NCBI GenBank assembly: GCA_900319645.1
Contig: ONPG01000014.1
Span: 1-58,892, forward strand
DNA from: an uncultured Bacteroidales bacterium
Lineage (GTDB): Bacteria > Bacteroidota > Bacteroidia > Bacteroidales > Paludibacteraceae
Length of the DNA: 58,892 nt
Reading direction: 5' to 3'
Shown here: positions 47,080 through 54,607 of the stretch, one piece after another
Layout: each line of letters opens with the position of its first letter
Position numbering within the stretch: position 1 is the stretch's first letter
The notes under the pieces: generated by a model
Seen by the model: the letters and a program-made list of their open reading frames with translations, nothing else
Databases searched by the model: none
What the model was told of the DNA's origin: nothing
Program-made: the position numbers and the translations under genes

Positions 47080-47945
47080 GCTTTCACCGCTTTGAAACTC
47101 ATGTCGAGGCTCTTGACAGAGTGGGTGAGTGCGCCTACAGACACAAAATCCACACCGCATACAGCGTAGTCGCGGATGGTGTCGATTGTAATACCGCCGG
47201 ACGATTCTATCTCGATGTGACGGCCGTACTCCGGTTCCGCACTGCGGATCAGTTCCACGGCTTTCTTGGTGCGCTCAGGCGTGAAATTATCCAGCATGAT
47301 CCGGTCGGGAATACCGGTAGAGATAGCTTCGCGTATCTCGTCCTCGTTGCGCACTTCTATCTCAATGCGCAGGTCTTTGCCTTTCTCCTTGCAGTAATCG
47401 CGTGCGCGGGTCAGTGCGTTGGTGATGCCGCCTGCAAAATCCACATGATTGTCTTTGAGCAGGATCATATCAAACAGACCGATACGGTGGTTCATGCCGC
47501 CGCCTATTTTCACGGCTTCTTTCTCCAGGTAACGCAGTCCCGGAGTGGTCTTGCGGGTGTCTAACACATGGCAACCGGTGTCCTCGATGAGGCTTTGGTA
47601 TCTATGTGCCGTAGTGGCTACGCCGGACATGCGCTGCATGATATTGAGCATGGTGCGTTCGATCTGCAGCAGGCTCAGTTCCTTGCCGTACACACGGAAT
47701 GCGATATCGCCGGGTTTCACCAGAGCACCGTCCTCGAGCAGCTGCTCCATGCGGCATTCCGGGTCGAAATAGTTAATGATTTCTTTGGCTACTTCCACGC
47801 CTGCGAGCACGCCGGTGTCTTTGATGATCAACTGCTGGCAACCCATTTGGGTGGCGGGGATGCAACTGAGCGAGGTGTGATCACCGTCGCGGATATCTTC
47901 CTCAAACCAGATTGCAATAAGCTTGCGAAGTTCTTGTTTTTCCAT
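47076..47945 (-). CDS. nadC: Nicotinate-nucleotide pyrophosphorylase (carboxylating)
   Basis: 289 residues from ATG 47945, about 11 nt after the predicted transcription start. Converts quinolinate + PRPP to nicotinate mononucleotide in NAD synthesis. Motifs: DIRDGDHTSLSCIP, ERTMLNIMQRMSGVATTAHRY, HVLDTRKTTPGLRYLEKEAVKIGGG (PRPP/quinolinate binding), MILLKDNH, IEIEVRN, IMLDNF and IEIESSGGITIDTI. Intact. A longer in-frame extension would begin upstream of the promoter and is rejected. Confidence 0.97.
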   Translation of the reverse strand: MEKQELRKLIAIWFEEDIRDGDHTSLSCIPATQMGCQQLIIKDTGVLAGVEVAKEIINYFDPECRMEQLLEDGALVKPGDIAFRVYGKELSLLQIERTMLNIMQRMSGVATTAHRYQSLIEDTGCHVLDTRKTTPGLRYLEKEAVKIGGGMNHRIGLFDMILLKDNHVDFAGGITNALTRARDYCKEKGKDLRIEIEVRNEDEIREAISTGIPDRIMLDNFTPERTKKAVELIRSAEPEYGRHIEIESSGGITIDTIRDYAVCGVDFVSVGALTHSVKSLDMSFKAVKA

Positions 47946-47962
47946 AGTTCCTGAATTTTCTG

Positions 47963-47993
47963 CAAAGGTACAACAAAAATTTGATATATGCAA
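47963..47993 (-). promoter_or_regulatory. nadC promoter
   Basis: Minus strand TTG (47991-47993), 20-bp spacer containing CATATATCAAA, then TACCTTTG (47963-47970). Confidence 0.78.
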
Positions 47994-48108
47994 CCAATTT
48001 GCATTTTTTTATCATTTTTTTTGTTTCGCTCCCGCGTTTGGGGAGTTTGTTGTTGTACTTTTGCAGCAGATTTCAGTATTGCTGTGTGTCACGGATATAC
48101 AATAAATA
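47994..48108. other. Intergenic gap between nadC promoter and terminator
   Basis: A plus-strand TACTTTTG (48056-48063) is visible but lacks a well-spaced TTG and has no gene after it, so I do not call it a promoter. Confidence 0.4.
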
Positions 48109-48142
48109 AAAGAACGCGCGTACACACGTACGCGCGTTCTTT
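48109..48142 (-). terminator. Terminator hairpin after the nqrF remnant (copy A)
   Basis: Perfect 15-bp stem (AAAGAACGCGCGTAC and its complement) with an ACAC loop, T-run on the exit side. A diverged copy follows nqrF at 54530-54553. Confidence 0.85.
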
Positions 48143-48199
48143 AGTTCCGAATGGCTATCTGCCTCCAAATAACCGGTGTGCTCGAAAGCACCTCTCCGG

Positions 48200-48286
48200 T
48201 TATCCGCCGAAGTTATCGAAGCGGATGTCTGCGTCATCAACGCCCAGCGAGTGGAGCAGGTCGAGGACGGTCTTCGCCATCATCGG
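48200..48286 (-). pseudogene. nqrF: Orphan 3' end of nqrF (copy A)
   Basis: Encodes the last 27 residues of NqrF (MMAKTVLDLLHSLGVDDADI ... FDNFGG), identical in protein to the end of the nqrF at 54608 but different in many synonymous positions after the first 39 bp, which are identical. Upstream homology stops at the preceding Pro codon. It has its own downstream terminator hairpin (48109-48142). An 84-residue open frame runs through it, but the part upstream of the nqrF match (to about 48451) is not recognised. Reading: the displaced end of an nqrF gene left by an insertion, or a relic of a second nqr operon. Confidence 0.85.
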
Positions 48287-48462
48287 TGTCATCCAAGACT
48301 CATAGAGACGGCGCTTAATAGTAGCGGCGATGTGTTCTTTACGGCTACTGCCGAGGAGTTCGATCGGAAGAAAAAGGGAGAATAGGAAGATAGAGACATC
48401 CGCGAGGGTGCCTCTATTTCTTTGGTGAGACATATATGAGCCTTCTTGCAAATAGTAAGTAC

Positions 48463-49233
48463 TCAGAGTCTATATCCAATTTCTCGCGTCACCAACTCTT
48501 TTATGCCGTCATATTGAATTAGATATATTCGTTTATAGCCATTATTTTGCGGAAGTTCATAGGGTACAGTCCAAAACTCATATGGTTCATTATAATGAAT
48601 AGCTATAACCAACCAGTATTCTTGTACACTCTCATTCTCCTTTAATAGTTTGTATCAAAACAATTTTTCAAGTTTGCCACGTATATATTGATCAAAGTCG
48701 TCTTGAGTTATTTTGTTAAGGTATTCTAAAGATGGAGAAATAACATGTGGCTCTGGAGTATTGTCTTATACCACTTGTATAGATTCTACAAATTTTATAT
48801 TTTGATCTTGCTCGCTTGATATTACTTCACCTGCGAAAAAACTATCTTTATATACATTACGTAGATACTCGATTTCATCGACCACTTGCTTAACAAAGAT
48901 ATGCTTTCTTTCGGTGTTCCAAAAGGCAACTCGTTTAAATTGAACATCAATTAATATATTTTCATTTCTGTCAGCGAGTATCTTCTCGTAATATTTTAGT
49001 GCGTACATCCTTTTTTGTTTACTAATCACCGAAAGGCTCCGCCCTTTTGAATCAAACTTGCAACTAGGACAAATGGTCACAAGTTCTATCCCAACTTTCT
49101 GACCGTTATATGATATAATGAAATCAGGGCTTTCAGTTTCTATGATAGAACCTTCATTTATTTTCAAATAGTCAAAGAGTGGTTGAATATAGCTCCTCTC
49201 TGTATTTGTCTTTTTTTGATCAATTGAATTCAT
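48463..49233 (-). pseudogene. Broken gene, possible restriction-nuclease-like protein
   Basis: A frame of 256 codons interrupted by two in-frame stops: TAA at 48766-48768 and TGA at 48655-48657. Protein-like sequence continues in the same frame after both (EPHVISPSLEYLNKITQDDF, then VQEYWLVIAIHYNEPYEFW) to TGA at 48463, so this looks like recent point-mutation decay. The N-terminal part (155 residues) has ESPDFIISYNGQKVGIELVT, which resembles the D...ExK-type core of PD-(D/E)XK nucleases, though the Lys is replaced. Strongly AT-rich, own promoter at 49263-49293. Function not established. Confidence 0.7.
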
Positions 49234-49262
49234 CTTCTCAATACCTAATTTAAAATTTGCTG

Positions 49263-49293
49263 CAAAGGTACTGCATTTTTTTGATTAGAGCAA
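49263..49293 (-). promoter_or_regulatory. Promoter of the broken nuclease-like gene
   Basis: Minus strand TTG (49291-49293), 20 bp, TACCTTTG (49263-49270). Confidence 0.75.
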
Positions 49294-49332
49294 ATTTATA
49301 TGCTAAAAGTTTTAGTACATTTATTGTCCTAT

Positions 49333-49370
49333 AAAACAAACAACCACTTAATTTTGTGGCTGTTTGTTTT
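49333..49370. terminator. Terminator hairpin after lipoprotein gene
   Basis: AAAACAAACAACCAC pairs with GTGGCTGTTTGTTTT with one mismatch; T-rich on both exits, so it may work in both directions. Confidence 0.65.
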
Positions 49371-49468
49371 TATAACTGATTCCTCTATAAAGAATCATAC
49401 CAAACATGTGTCTACATAAAGCATATACTTATTTTTAAGTTATATATTGTATAAGTTATGTGATTTTA

Positions 49469-49924
49469 TTATTTATTTCTGTATATTCTTAAATATCTAG
49501 CAGAACCGTCCATAATTAAAAATTCTTCACTTACAAATTCTCCATCCCAATAGTTTTTATCCTCCATATTTCCTTTTAAATCCGGTGATGTTTCGTATGT
49601 CGAGATTTTAGGGTAATTAAATGATCTCACATGAATAGTACCGCAGCCATCTTTATATACACTCCCATATTTCATTGGATCATCACCATGTCCAATATCT
49701 ACTTTTGTATATCCTGTGTTATATTGAGTCAATTCAGCTTCTTTTTCACTAACAAAATGCCATACATCATAAAAATATAGTCTATTATCTGTTTTATATC
49801 CAGGAAGAGAACTTTCATTTGCCCAATAAGTCCCAGCTAACTTGAAAGGTCCATCTACTTCTTTTTTACTACAGGAAACACATAAACCAGCGCAAACTAC
49901 AATCAATAAGATTAGTTTTTTCAT
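49469..49924 (-). CDS. Small lipoprotein in island
   Basis: 151 residues. Lipobox LCVSCS (Cys18 after MKKLILLIVVCAGLCVS). The mature part has a lipocalin-like look: AGTYWANESSLPGY near the N-terminus, WHFVSEKEAELTQY, and a strand-rich end FLIMDGSARYLRIYRNK. Such small beta-barrel lipoproteins are common in Bacteroidetes; the function is unknown. It is AT-rich like its neighbours and stands alone, with no clear promoter match upstream and a terminator at 49333-49370. Confidence 0.7.
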   Translation of the reverse strand: MKKLILLIVVCAGLCVSCSKKEVDGPFKLAGTYWANESSLPGYKTDNRLYFYDVWHFVSEKEAELTQYNTGYTKVDIGHGDDPMKYGSVYKDGCGTIHVRSFNYPKISTYETSPDLKGNMEDKNYWDGEFVSEEFLIMDGSARYLRIYRNK

Positions 49925-50235
49925 TTTGTTTGTTGGCAGTTATATCCCATCGCCTCGTCGGTTTTAATTATTTGATATTGTTGTTTTATTTATGAACATA
50001 CAAAACGTGAGCTAACTGTTATTGGTTCATTCGGGTCTCGACTCCCACCATATCCAATGCAGAAAGCCCACGCATTCACGTGAGCGTTTCGCATTATCTT
50101 CGGAATATGGTTATTCAAATTGTCGAGAAATGAATGAATCCTCAAATAAAGCAAACGCTTAATAATATTCTGGTAGCGCAACGCTTTGCGCTTGTCCTTG
50201 CTATTTAACGTCGTGCAATAGACGGTTATTTATAT
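49925..50235. other. Island gap with a degenerate tmRNA-3'-end-like segment
   Basis: 311 bp. 50032-50056 reads like the tmRNA T-arm and tail (CGGGT..TCGACTCCCACCAT.TCCA) with small changes, followed by AAAGCCCACG...CGTGAGCGTTT, a damaged terminator stem. A 63-residue minus-strand frame crosses this segment and is probably not a gene. Near 50195 TTTAACGTC...GACGG resembles the coaE-upstream repeat. Confidence 0.35.
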
Positions 50236-51117
50236 TCACTTTTTAGTTTGCAACTGTGAAATAGCAGCTTTTAATACTTGGTAGCAAATAGAGACCGTAT
50301 GTTCTGTGGGGTTAAAGCGTTCTGCCATTTGCTGGTATGGATGGATATAATTGCGAAATTCACGTAATATGTGGCTAAATTTCTTAACATCTAATTGTAT
50401 GAAATTAACTTCACATGCTACATCAATATAATTACTTAATGTCCACCTATTAAATGGAAAAACTTTGTTGGTATCTTTTTCTTTAGGTGCAGCTTCTGCT
50501 CTATTGAATATTGCTGCATTGGCTGAGGCTATTCCTAATAATATTCCCTCCAACGTGCTACCCATTAATATAATTGCAGCTAAATTTGCTTTTCTCTCGA
50601 TACATAAAGCTATCTCTGACATTCGATTTCCTAATATGGGTTTAAGAGAATTATCAATAGGCAATTTTTCTATGCTTATTTCTCCAAAATCTTTGCTAAT
50701 AAACGCATTTTCTTCTGTTATGCGACTGTTATTCTCCTTTGCCTTTTCGATGTCAATATTTATTTCAGTTGCACGTGTTATTATAATTTCAGTATTACTA
50801 CGTACTACTTTCCACTTATCAAATATTAAGTACTGATTAAAATCAGCTATAAATTGGTCTAGTTCCTGGTACTTTCCTATATAATTAATAGGAGCAAACA
50901 AAATTTTTATACATTTATCAATTTCAGGAGTGCCATTTATTGAAGCAAGTTTATCATCAGTATATTTCCATCTTGAAGGAAAACTCCCGTGATAATCATA
51001 TGTTTCCGTGAAACCAAGTTGATTGAAGAAATCGACTAATTTAGGTCCAGAACGATATTCTGTCTCTTCATTAATGAGATTTCTTAATTTCTCTAATGTT
51101 TTAGAAGATAACACCAT
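50236..51117 (-). CDS. Uncharacterised island protein with HEPN-like C-terminus
   Basis: 293 residues. N-terminal ~120: RSGPKLVDFFNQLGF, FPSRWKYTDDKLASINGTPE, then FNQYLIFDKWKVV, a pattern I have seen in uncharacterised phage-defence or mobile-element proteins but cannot name. C-terminal ~130 residues are helical: LAAIILMGSTLEGILLGIA, then SHILREFRNYIHPYQQM, where R-EFRNYI-H fits the R-x(4-6)-H motif of HEPN nucleases. AT-rich; 52 bp after the preceding gene of the darTG operon and probably co-transcribed. A role in abortive infection is a guess. Confidence 0.6.
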   Translation of the reverse strand: MVLSSKTLEKLRNLINEETEYRSGPKLVDFFNQLGFTETYDYHGSFPSRWKYTDDKLASINGTPEIDKCIKILFAPINYIGKYQELDQFIADFNQYLIFDKWKVVRSNTEIIITRATEINIDIEKAKENNSRITEENAFISKDFGEISIEKLPIDNSLKPILGNRMSEIALCIERKANLAAIILMGSTLEGILLGIASANAAIFNRAEAAPKEKDTNKVFPFNRWTLSNYIDVACEVNFIQLDVKKFSHILREFRNYIHPYQQMAERFNPTEHTVSICYQVLKAAISQLQTKK

Positions 51118-51169
51118 CTGTCATTAGTTGAGATCAATAAATATACTTTTCAAGTTTGTCTTTTTTTGT

Positions 51170-51919
51170 TTAACGCATAGTATTACGCATACAATATTGC
51201 TTCTCGTATTCATTATTTTGTTGAATACTCTCATCAATTATCCCTATTGTTGCAAATGTACCATGTGCGAACAAACCTATTCCTTTTTTGATTTTAGAAT
51301 CGCGTGCTGAATCTCTTTCCTCTCTTGCCCAACTAAGTAGTCGATTTTTGTAAGGTGTCAACTGTCTGTGCAAGATTCTCTGTTCGCTTTCAAACTTCGC
51401 AACTATTTCGTCGTAGAAATTATATGTGTATTGCGCATATAAGAACATCCCCGTATGTAACATAGCCGATGCCGCATGGTAAATGATCCTATCTTCTTTA
51501 TCCGTTTGTTTCTGCTCTGCATTGTTCACCTGTGGAGTTGGAACAGAGACCTCATGACGGCATGTCGGCAACGCATTGAAAGGTATAATGTTTCCCCGTA
51601 TTAATAGATCCTTGACTTGATATAGTACATTACTTGCTTCTGTTTGCGTCCCACTATAACCTAAGATTACATTTTCTGATTGTAGGCTTTTAAGTATTTT
51701 CTCTTTCCACGTTTCAACATGGTAAAGTTCTTTTGTGAATGCAGTATCTAAAAAGTTAAGTACATCATTGATAAATTGCAATCGCCTTTGAGAATCCAAT
51801 GTAGTATTACCATAATACATAGAAACTCCGGATTCTATCTTTTGAATGTCTGACAGAATCTCTAGTTTATCCATTGTGGTAACAAATATTCCTGATATGC
51901 TCTTTATCAAATAATACAT
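51170..51919 (-). CDS. Uncharacterised protein in darTG operon
   Basis: 249 residues from ATG 51919 (4 nt after the darG stop); ATG 51874 (234 residues, MDKLEILSDIQKIESG) is equally plausible. Mostly helical; residues about 150-200 contain HAASAMLHTGMFLYAQYTYNFYDEI, followed by a basic stretch (RHQLTPYKNRLLSWAREER-like) and an end with GIGLFAHGTFATIGIIDES. No family recognised and no signal peptide. Its tight spacing after darG suggests it belongs to the same transcription unit and may act with DarTG. Confidence 0.6.
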   Translation of the reverse strand: MYYLIKSISGIFVTTMDKLEILSDIQKIESGVSMYYGNTTLDSQRRLQFINDVLNFLDTAFTKELYHVETWKEKILKSLQSENVILGYSGTQTEASNVLYQVKDLLIRGNIIPFNALPTCRHEVSVPTPQVNNAEQKQTDKEDRIIYHAASAMLHTGMFLYAQYTYNFYDEIVAKFESEQRILHRQLTPYKNRLLSWAREERDSARDSKIKKGIGLFAHGTFATIGIIDESIQQNNEYEKQYCMRNTMR

Positions 51920-51923
51920 TATC

Positions 51924-52958
51924 TTATTTCGCGTAAATCAGATTTGAGGTAAGGTGTGCTTTTGCAGATTCGATGTATTTGGGATTGCTGAAAAGAACAC
52001 TCTTACGATGGTTCCATTCCGACAAATATGTATAAATATCCTCGGATGAGAGTTCTCCATGCTGGTTCATTATATAATCAACGGACGACAACAATTCCAA
52101 TGCAAAATCAGAATAATAGCCATTCAAGAATTCCGTTGTTTTTTTTGCAATAGTTTTTAGTTCTTCATCTCCCTCCACTATATCCTTGACATTTTGGTAT
52201 GCATCAGCGACAAGAGATAAAGCCTCAAACGGTTTCTTGTCCATAGCACTATAGCCCATAATATAACTGCCGTTCATCGCATATAGGACATAACGCACTT
52301 TGCCGGAGTACGGGCCGTAATACTGCGGTGTATATTTCAAGTTAAATAGATTTTGTGCTCCAAATCGCTGGAGAAAATAGCACACTTTCTCACTTGAAAA
52401 CTCAGAAACGAACTCTCCGTGTCGAACCAAATCATATAACACATAAAGTAACAAAGCACGAGCTTTTGTCAATGGAATGCGCTCTGTTTTCATCTTTTCA
52501 ACTATAACAGCATTCGGCTCATAAACGGTAATATCCACATCAATATTTGCCAATGCTTGTTCTATCATTTCTCGTACTCTTACCCAATTAAGTCCGCCAT
52601 TGCCAGCTCCAAGAGGTGGGATAGCAATACTTGTAATGTGATATTGCTCTATTACCCGAATTAGGTCTTGAAGTCCTGCTTGTATATATGCATATTCCGA
52701 AGGTTTGCGCCAATCATTTTTAGTGGGAAAGTTGATAATTAACTTTTCGCCAAAAATTGTGCTCTGCGTAGTTACGAACAATTTACCGATAGCAATTTCG
52801 CCTGTCTTGCAAGCTTTCTGATACAATTTATCGTTGTCCGGAAAATGCGTTTTAAATTGCAACGCTATCCCTTTACCCATCACACCAACAAGATTGACGG
52901 TGTTAACCAACGCCATTGCTGGAGATTCCAAAATATTTCCTTTTGTGTAATGTATCAT
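51924..52958 (-). CDS. darG: DarG-like antitoxin: macrodomain DNA-ADP-ribose hydrolase
   Basis: 344 residues. Residues 1-155 are the macrodomain: IHYTKGNILESPAMALVNTVNLVGVMGKGIALQF (the ADP-ribose-binding NTVN..G.MGKG loop) and AIPPLGAGNGGLNW. DarG removes ADP-ribose from thymidines in DNA, undoing the toxin's work. The C-terminal ~180 residues (LLLYVLYDLVRHGE, KYTPQYYGPYSGKVRYVLYAM, ALELLSSVDYIMNQHG) match the usual DarG C-terminal domain that binds the toxin. It begins 1 nt after the darT stop, so the pair is co-translated. AT-rich compared with the chromosome around it. Confidence 0.92.
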   Translation of the reverse strand: MIHYTKGNILESPAMALVNTVNLVGVMGKGIALQFKTHFPDNDKLYQKACKTGEIAIGKLFVTTQSTIFGEKLIINFPTKNDWRKPSEYAYIQAGLQDLIRVIEQYHITSIAIPPLGAGNGGLNWVRVREMIEQALANIDVDITVYEPNAVIVEKMKTERIPLTKARALLLYVLYDLVRHGEFVSEFSSEKVCYFLQRFGAQNLFNLKYTPQYYGPYSGKVRYVLYAMNGSYIMGYSAMDKKPFEALSLVADAYQNVKDIVEGDEELKTIAKKTTEFLNGYYSDFALELLSSVDYIMNQHGELSSEDIYTYLSEWNHRKSVLFSNPKYIESAKAHLTSNLIYAK

Positions 52959-52959
52959 A

Positions 52960-53601
52960 TCAATAATAAGCTTGAGGGGCGATTTTAATAATCTCGGGAT
53001 TTACGCCCATGTTAATTAATTGTTGTTTTGCTTCCGTATTATAACATACATAGCCTGCGATGTTTTGCGGAGCGACATCTTCTTTTATCAAGAATTCTGC
53101 TTGTTTGCGGCGCTTTAAATCATTGTCATCTTCTCTGCTCCAATACTTTTCTATTACTGCATCCCAATCTATCAGCGTAGGAAGCGAATTTATATTTTGG
53201 GCAGAATAGAACTCTGTTAGGGAATCCGTTGCATGTCCGTCAGAGAAAAAGTACGTATAATTTTCTTGGAGAATCTTTTGTAAAGATACAACTACATATA
53301 CTATTTCGTGCGGATGTCGAGCTTGTGCAACAAAATTGCCTCCTTGTTGAATCACATATAACATCGGCATTCGTACACCGAAATAAAATGGAATATAATC
53401 GCCAAGGATGATGTATTGATTATCTACGTAGATCGTTTTATGGCTGCGACAATCGATCAAACTTTGATCGCCAATTGATATGTAATTAGGGTCTGCTAAA
53501 GGAGATGTCTTATGAACAATACCATTAGACAAAATATGCGGGATGTTCCCTATATGGGTCATCCTGTACAGATAAATATTTTCTATTGTCCTTGGCATCA
53601 T
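52960..53601 (-). CDS. darT: DarT-like toxin: DNA thymidine ADP-ribosyltransferase
   Basis: 213 residues from ATG 53601 (a second ATG follows at 53598); the longer frame to 53658 would start within the promoter. Motifs of the DarT (DUF4433) fold: IYLYRMTHIGNIPHILSNGI, GDYIPFYFGVRMPMLYVI, FFSDGHATDSLTEFY, and LKRRKQAEFLI, where the Glu of AEFL fits the catalytic glutamate. DarT attaches ADP-ribose to thymidine bases in single-stranded DNA; such pairs act as toxin-antitoxin and phage-defence systems. Followed immediately by darG. Confidence 0.92.
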   Translation of the reverse strand: MMPRTIENIYLYRMTHIGNIPHILSNGIVHKTSPLADPNYISIGDQSLIDCRSHKTIYVDNQYIILGDYIPFYFGVRMPMLYVIQQGGNFVAQARHPHEIVYVVVSLQKILQENYTYFFSDGHATDSLTEFYSAQNINSLPTLIDWDAVIEKYWSREDDNDLKRRKQAEFLIKEDVAPQNIAGYVCYNTEAKQQLINMGVNPEIIKIAPQAYY

Positions 53602-53607
53602 TTTGTA

Positions 53608-53658
53608 ACCTTTGCAACTTTTAGCTGCAAAGGTACTAAAAAAAAATGATATGTGCAA
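53608..53658 (-). promoter_or_regulatory. darT promoter with overlapping inverted repeat
   Basis: Minus strand TTG (53656-53658), 20 bp, TACCTTTG (53628-53635). A perfect 9-bp inverted repeat (ACCTTTGCA at 53608-53616; TGCAAAGGT at 53626-53634) straddles the -7 box and start point, a candidate autoregulatory operator. Confidence 0.65.
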
Positions 53659-53706
53659 GAAAAATGTGAAGAAATATCATTTTTTTCGTAAAACGGAGAG
53701 GGAAAC

Positions 53707-53737
53707 TTGCGTATATAAAAAAGTTTTTGTATCTTTG
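53707..53737 (+). promoter_or_regulatory. Promoter of the broken gene at 53767
   Basis: TTG (53707-53709), 20 bp, TATCTTTG (53730-53737). Confidence 0.7.
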
Positions 53738-53766
53738 CGATCGATTTGGAAAAGAATTGCGGAACT

Positions 53767-54123
53767 ATGAAGGCGAAGTGGGCAAGTATAATAGAAGATT
53801 TGCAGGGAAATGTGGATCAAAGGCACTATGCACGGCATATCCCCGGAAACGGAGAATGGGCGGCTGTGTGCCAAAAGCCGGAGTTGAGCAAGAAGACAAA
53901 ACAAAAGAAAGCAAGTCTGCCGCATGTGAAGGAGTTTGGCGTGCTGATTGCGACATGCAAGGAGATACTCCATGATTCGGAGCGCAGGGCGGCATGACAA
54001 GCGAAGTACGATGAGGCTATGCGGAAAGCACGGAAGTACGGGAAGCCTATTCAAGGGCGGCTGTGCGATTATGTGCGGCACGAGGTGAGCGTAGCACTCA
54101 AAAAGGGCGAAGAAATCGCTTAA
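53767..54123 (+). pseudogene. Broken small gene with in-frame TGA
   Basis: From ATG 53767 (MKAKWASIIEDLQGNVDQRH) the frame reads 76 codons to TGA at 53995-53997, then continues as protein-like sequence (QAKYDEAMRKARKYGKPIQG ... VSVALKKGEEIA) to TAA at 54121-54123. A single TGG-to-TGA change would explain it (AAW-QAKYDEA). The 117-codon product would be basic and helical; I recall similar small proteins carried on Bacteroidetes mobile elements but cannot name a family. It retains a good promoter. Confidence 0.65.
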
Positions 54124-54168
54124 ATCTCAGGTTATTCTTATGGTTTGGTTAGGGTGATGTCGGGTAAA

Positions 54169-54212
54169 GCATATATTCGGAATATATTCGGCATATATTT
54201 AGCATATATTGC
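54169..54212. repeat. 11-bp tandem repeat (GCATATATTCG-type x4)
   Basis: Unit starts at 54169, 54180, 54191 and 54202, with few changes between units. Confidence 0.9.
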
Positions 54213-54529
54213 GATCAGGTGGAAAGCAGGTGGAAGGGAGGTTGCGCTCCCTTTCTATATGCCGATTACTAATCGGCGTAAATGCCAAGAATCTTTCTTC
54301 GGACGTTTGTCCGAAGCAGGGGACGAAAGCGGATCCGACGTTAATTATAACGCCGAAAACGACAACCGGCATGCAATGCTGGGAAAATGGACGGAGAAAT
54401 GACCCAGGATACAATCTCTGGAAACGGACGAAGGTGGGAGGAGGATAGAAACGGTATCCCGGAATAGCGGGATCGCGGAATACCGACAGGAGAAATCCGC
54501 CAAGATTGAGCGGATACATTATATAAAGA

Positions 54530-54553
54530 ACGCGCGTACACACGTACGCGCGT
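54530..54553 (-). terminator. Terminator hairpin after nqrF (copy B)
   Basis: ACGCGCGTAC / GTACGCGCGT stem with ACAC loop, then CCCTTTA. Same core as the hairpin at 48109-48142 but with a shorter stem. Confidence 0.8.
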
Positions 54554-54607
54554 CCCTTTAATATAATCGTGATCTCGTGATCACGAGATTTCGTCATTGC
54601 GAGGCGT

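Larger units (their letters stand above)
54124..54607. other. Gap with 11-bp repeats and a cluster of hairpins
   Basis: 484 bp with no credible gene. Holds GCATATATTCG-type 11-bp repeats (54169-54212) and perfect hairpins at 54261-54277, 54297-54316, 54456-54473, 54495-54515 and 54530-54553 (nqrF terminator), plus the 18-bp palindrome ATCTCGTGATCACGAGAT (54572-54589). Confidence 0.75.

Noticed and set aside
48056-48063. Plus-strand promoter TACTTTTG
   Set aside because: No TTG at 19-21 bp and no gene downstream before the terminator hairpin.
48287-48462. Upstream extension of the nqrF remnant frame as a real gene
   Set aside because: The frame is open to about 48451 but matches nothing I recognise and joins the nqrF fragment abruptly; likely chance read-through across the junction.
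49990-50181. 63-codon minus-strand frame in the island
   Set aside because: Overlaps the tmRNA-like tail and terminator remnant; no promoter or family signal.
53995-53997. TGA recoding (selenocysteine or Trp) in the island
   Set aside because: The other broken island gene has a TAA as well, chromosomal genes use TGA as a normal stop (trkA, for example), and no SECIS-like element was seen. Decay is simpler.
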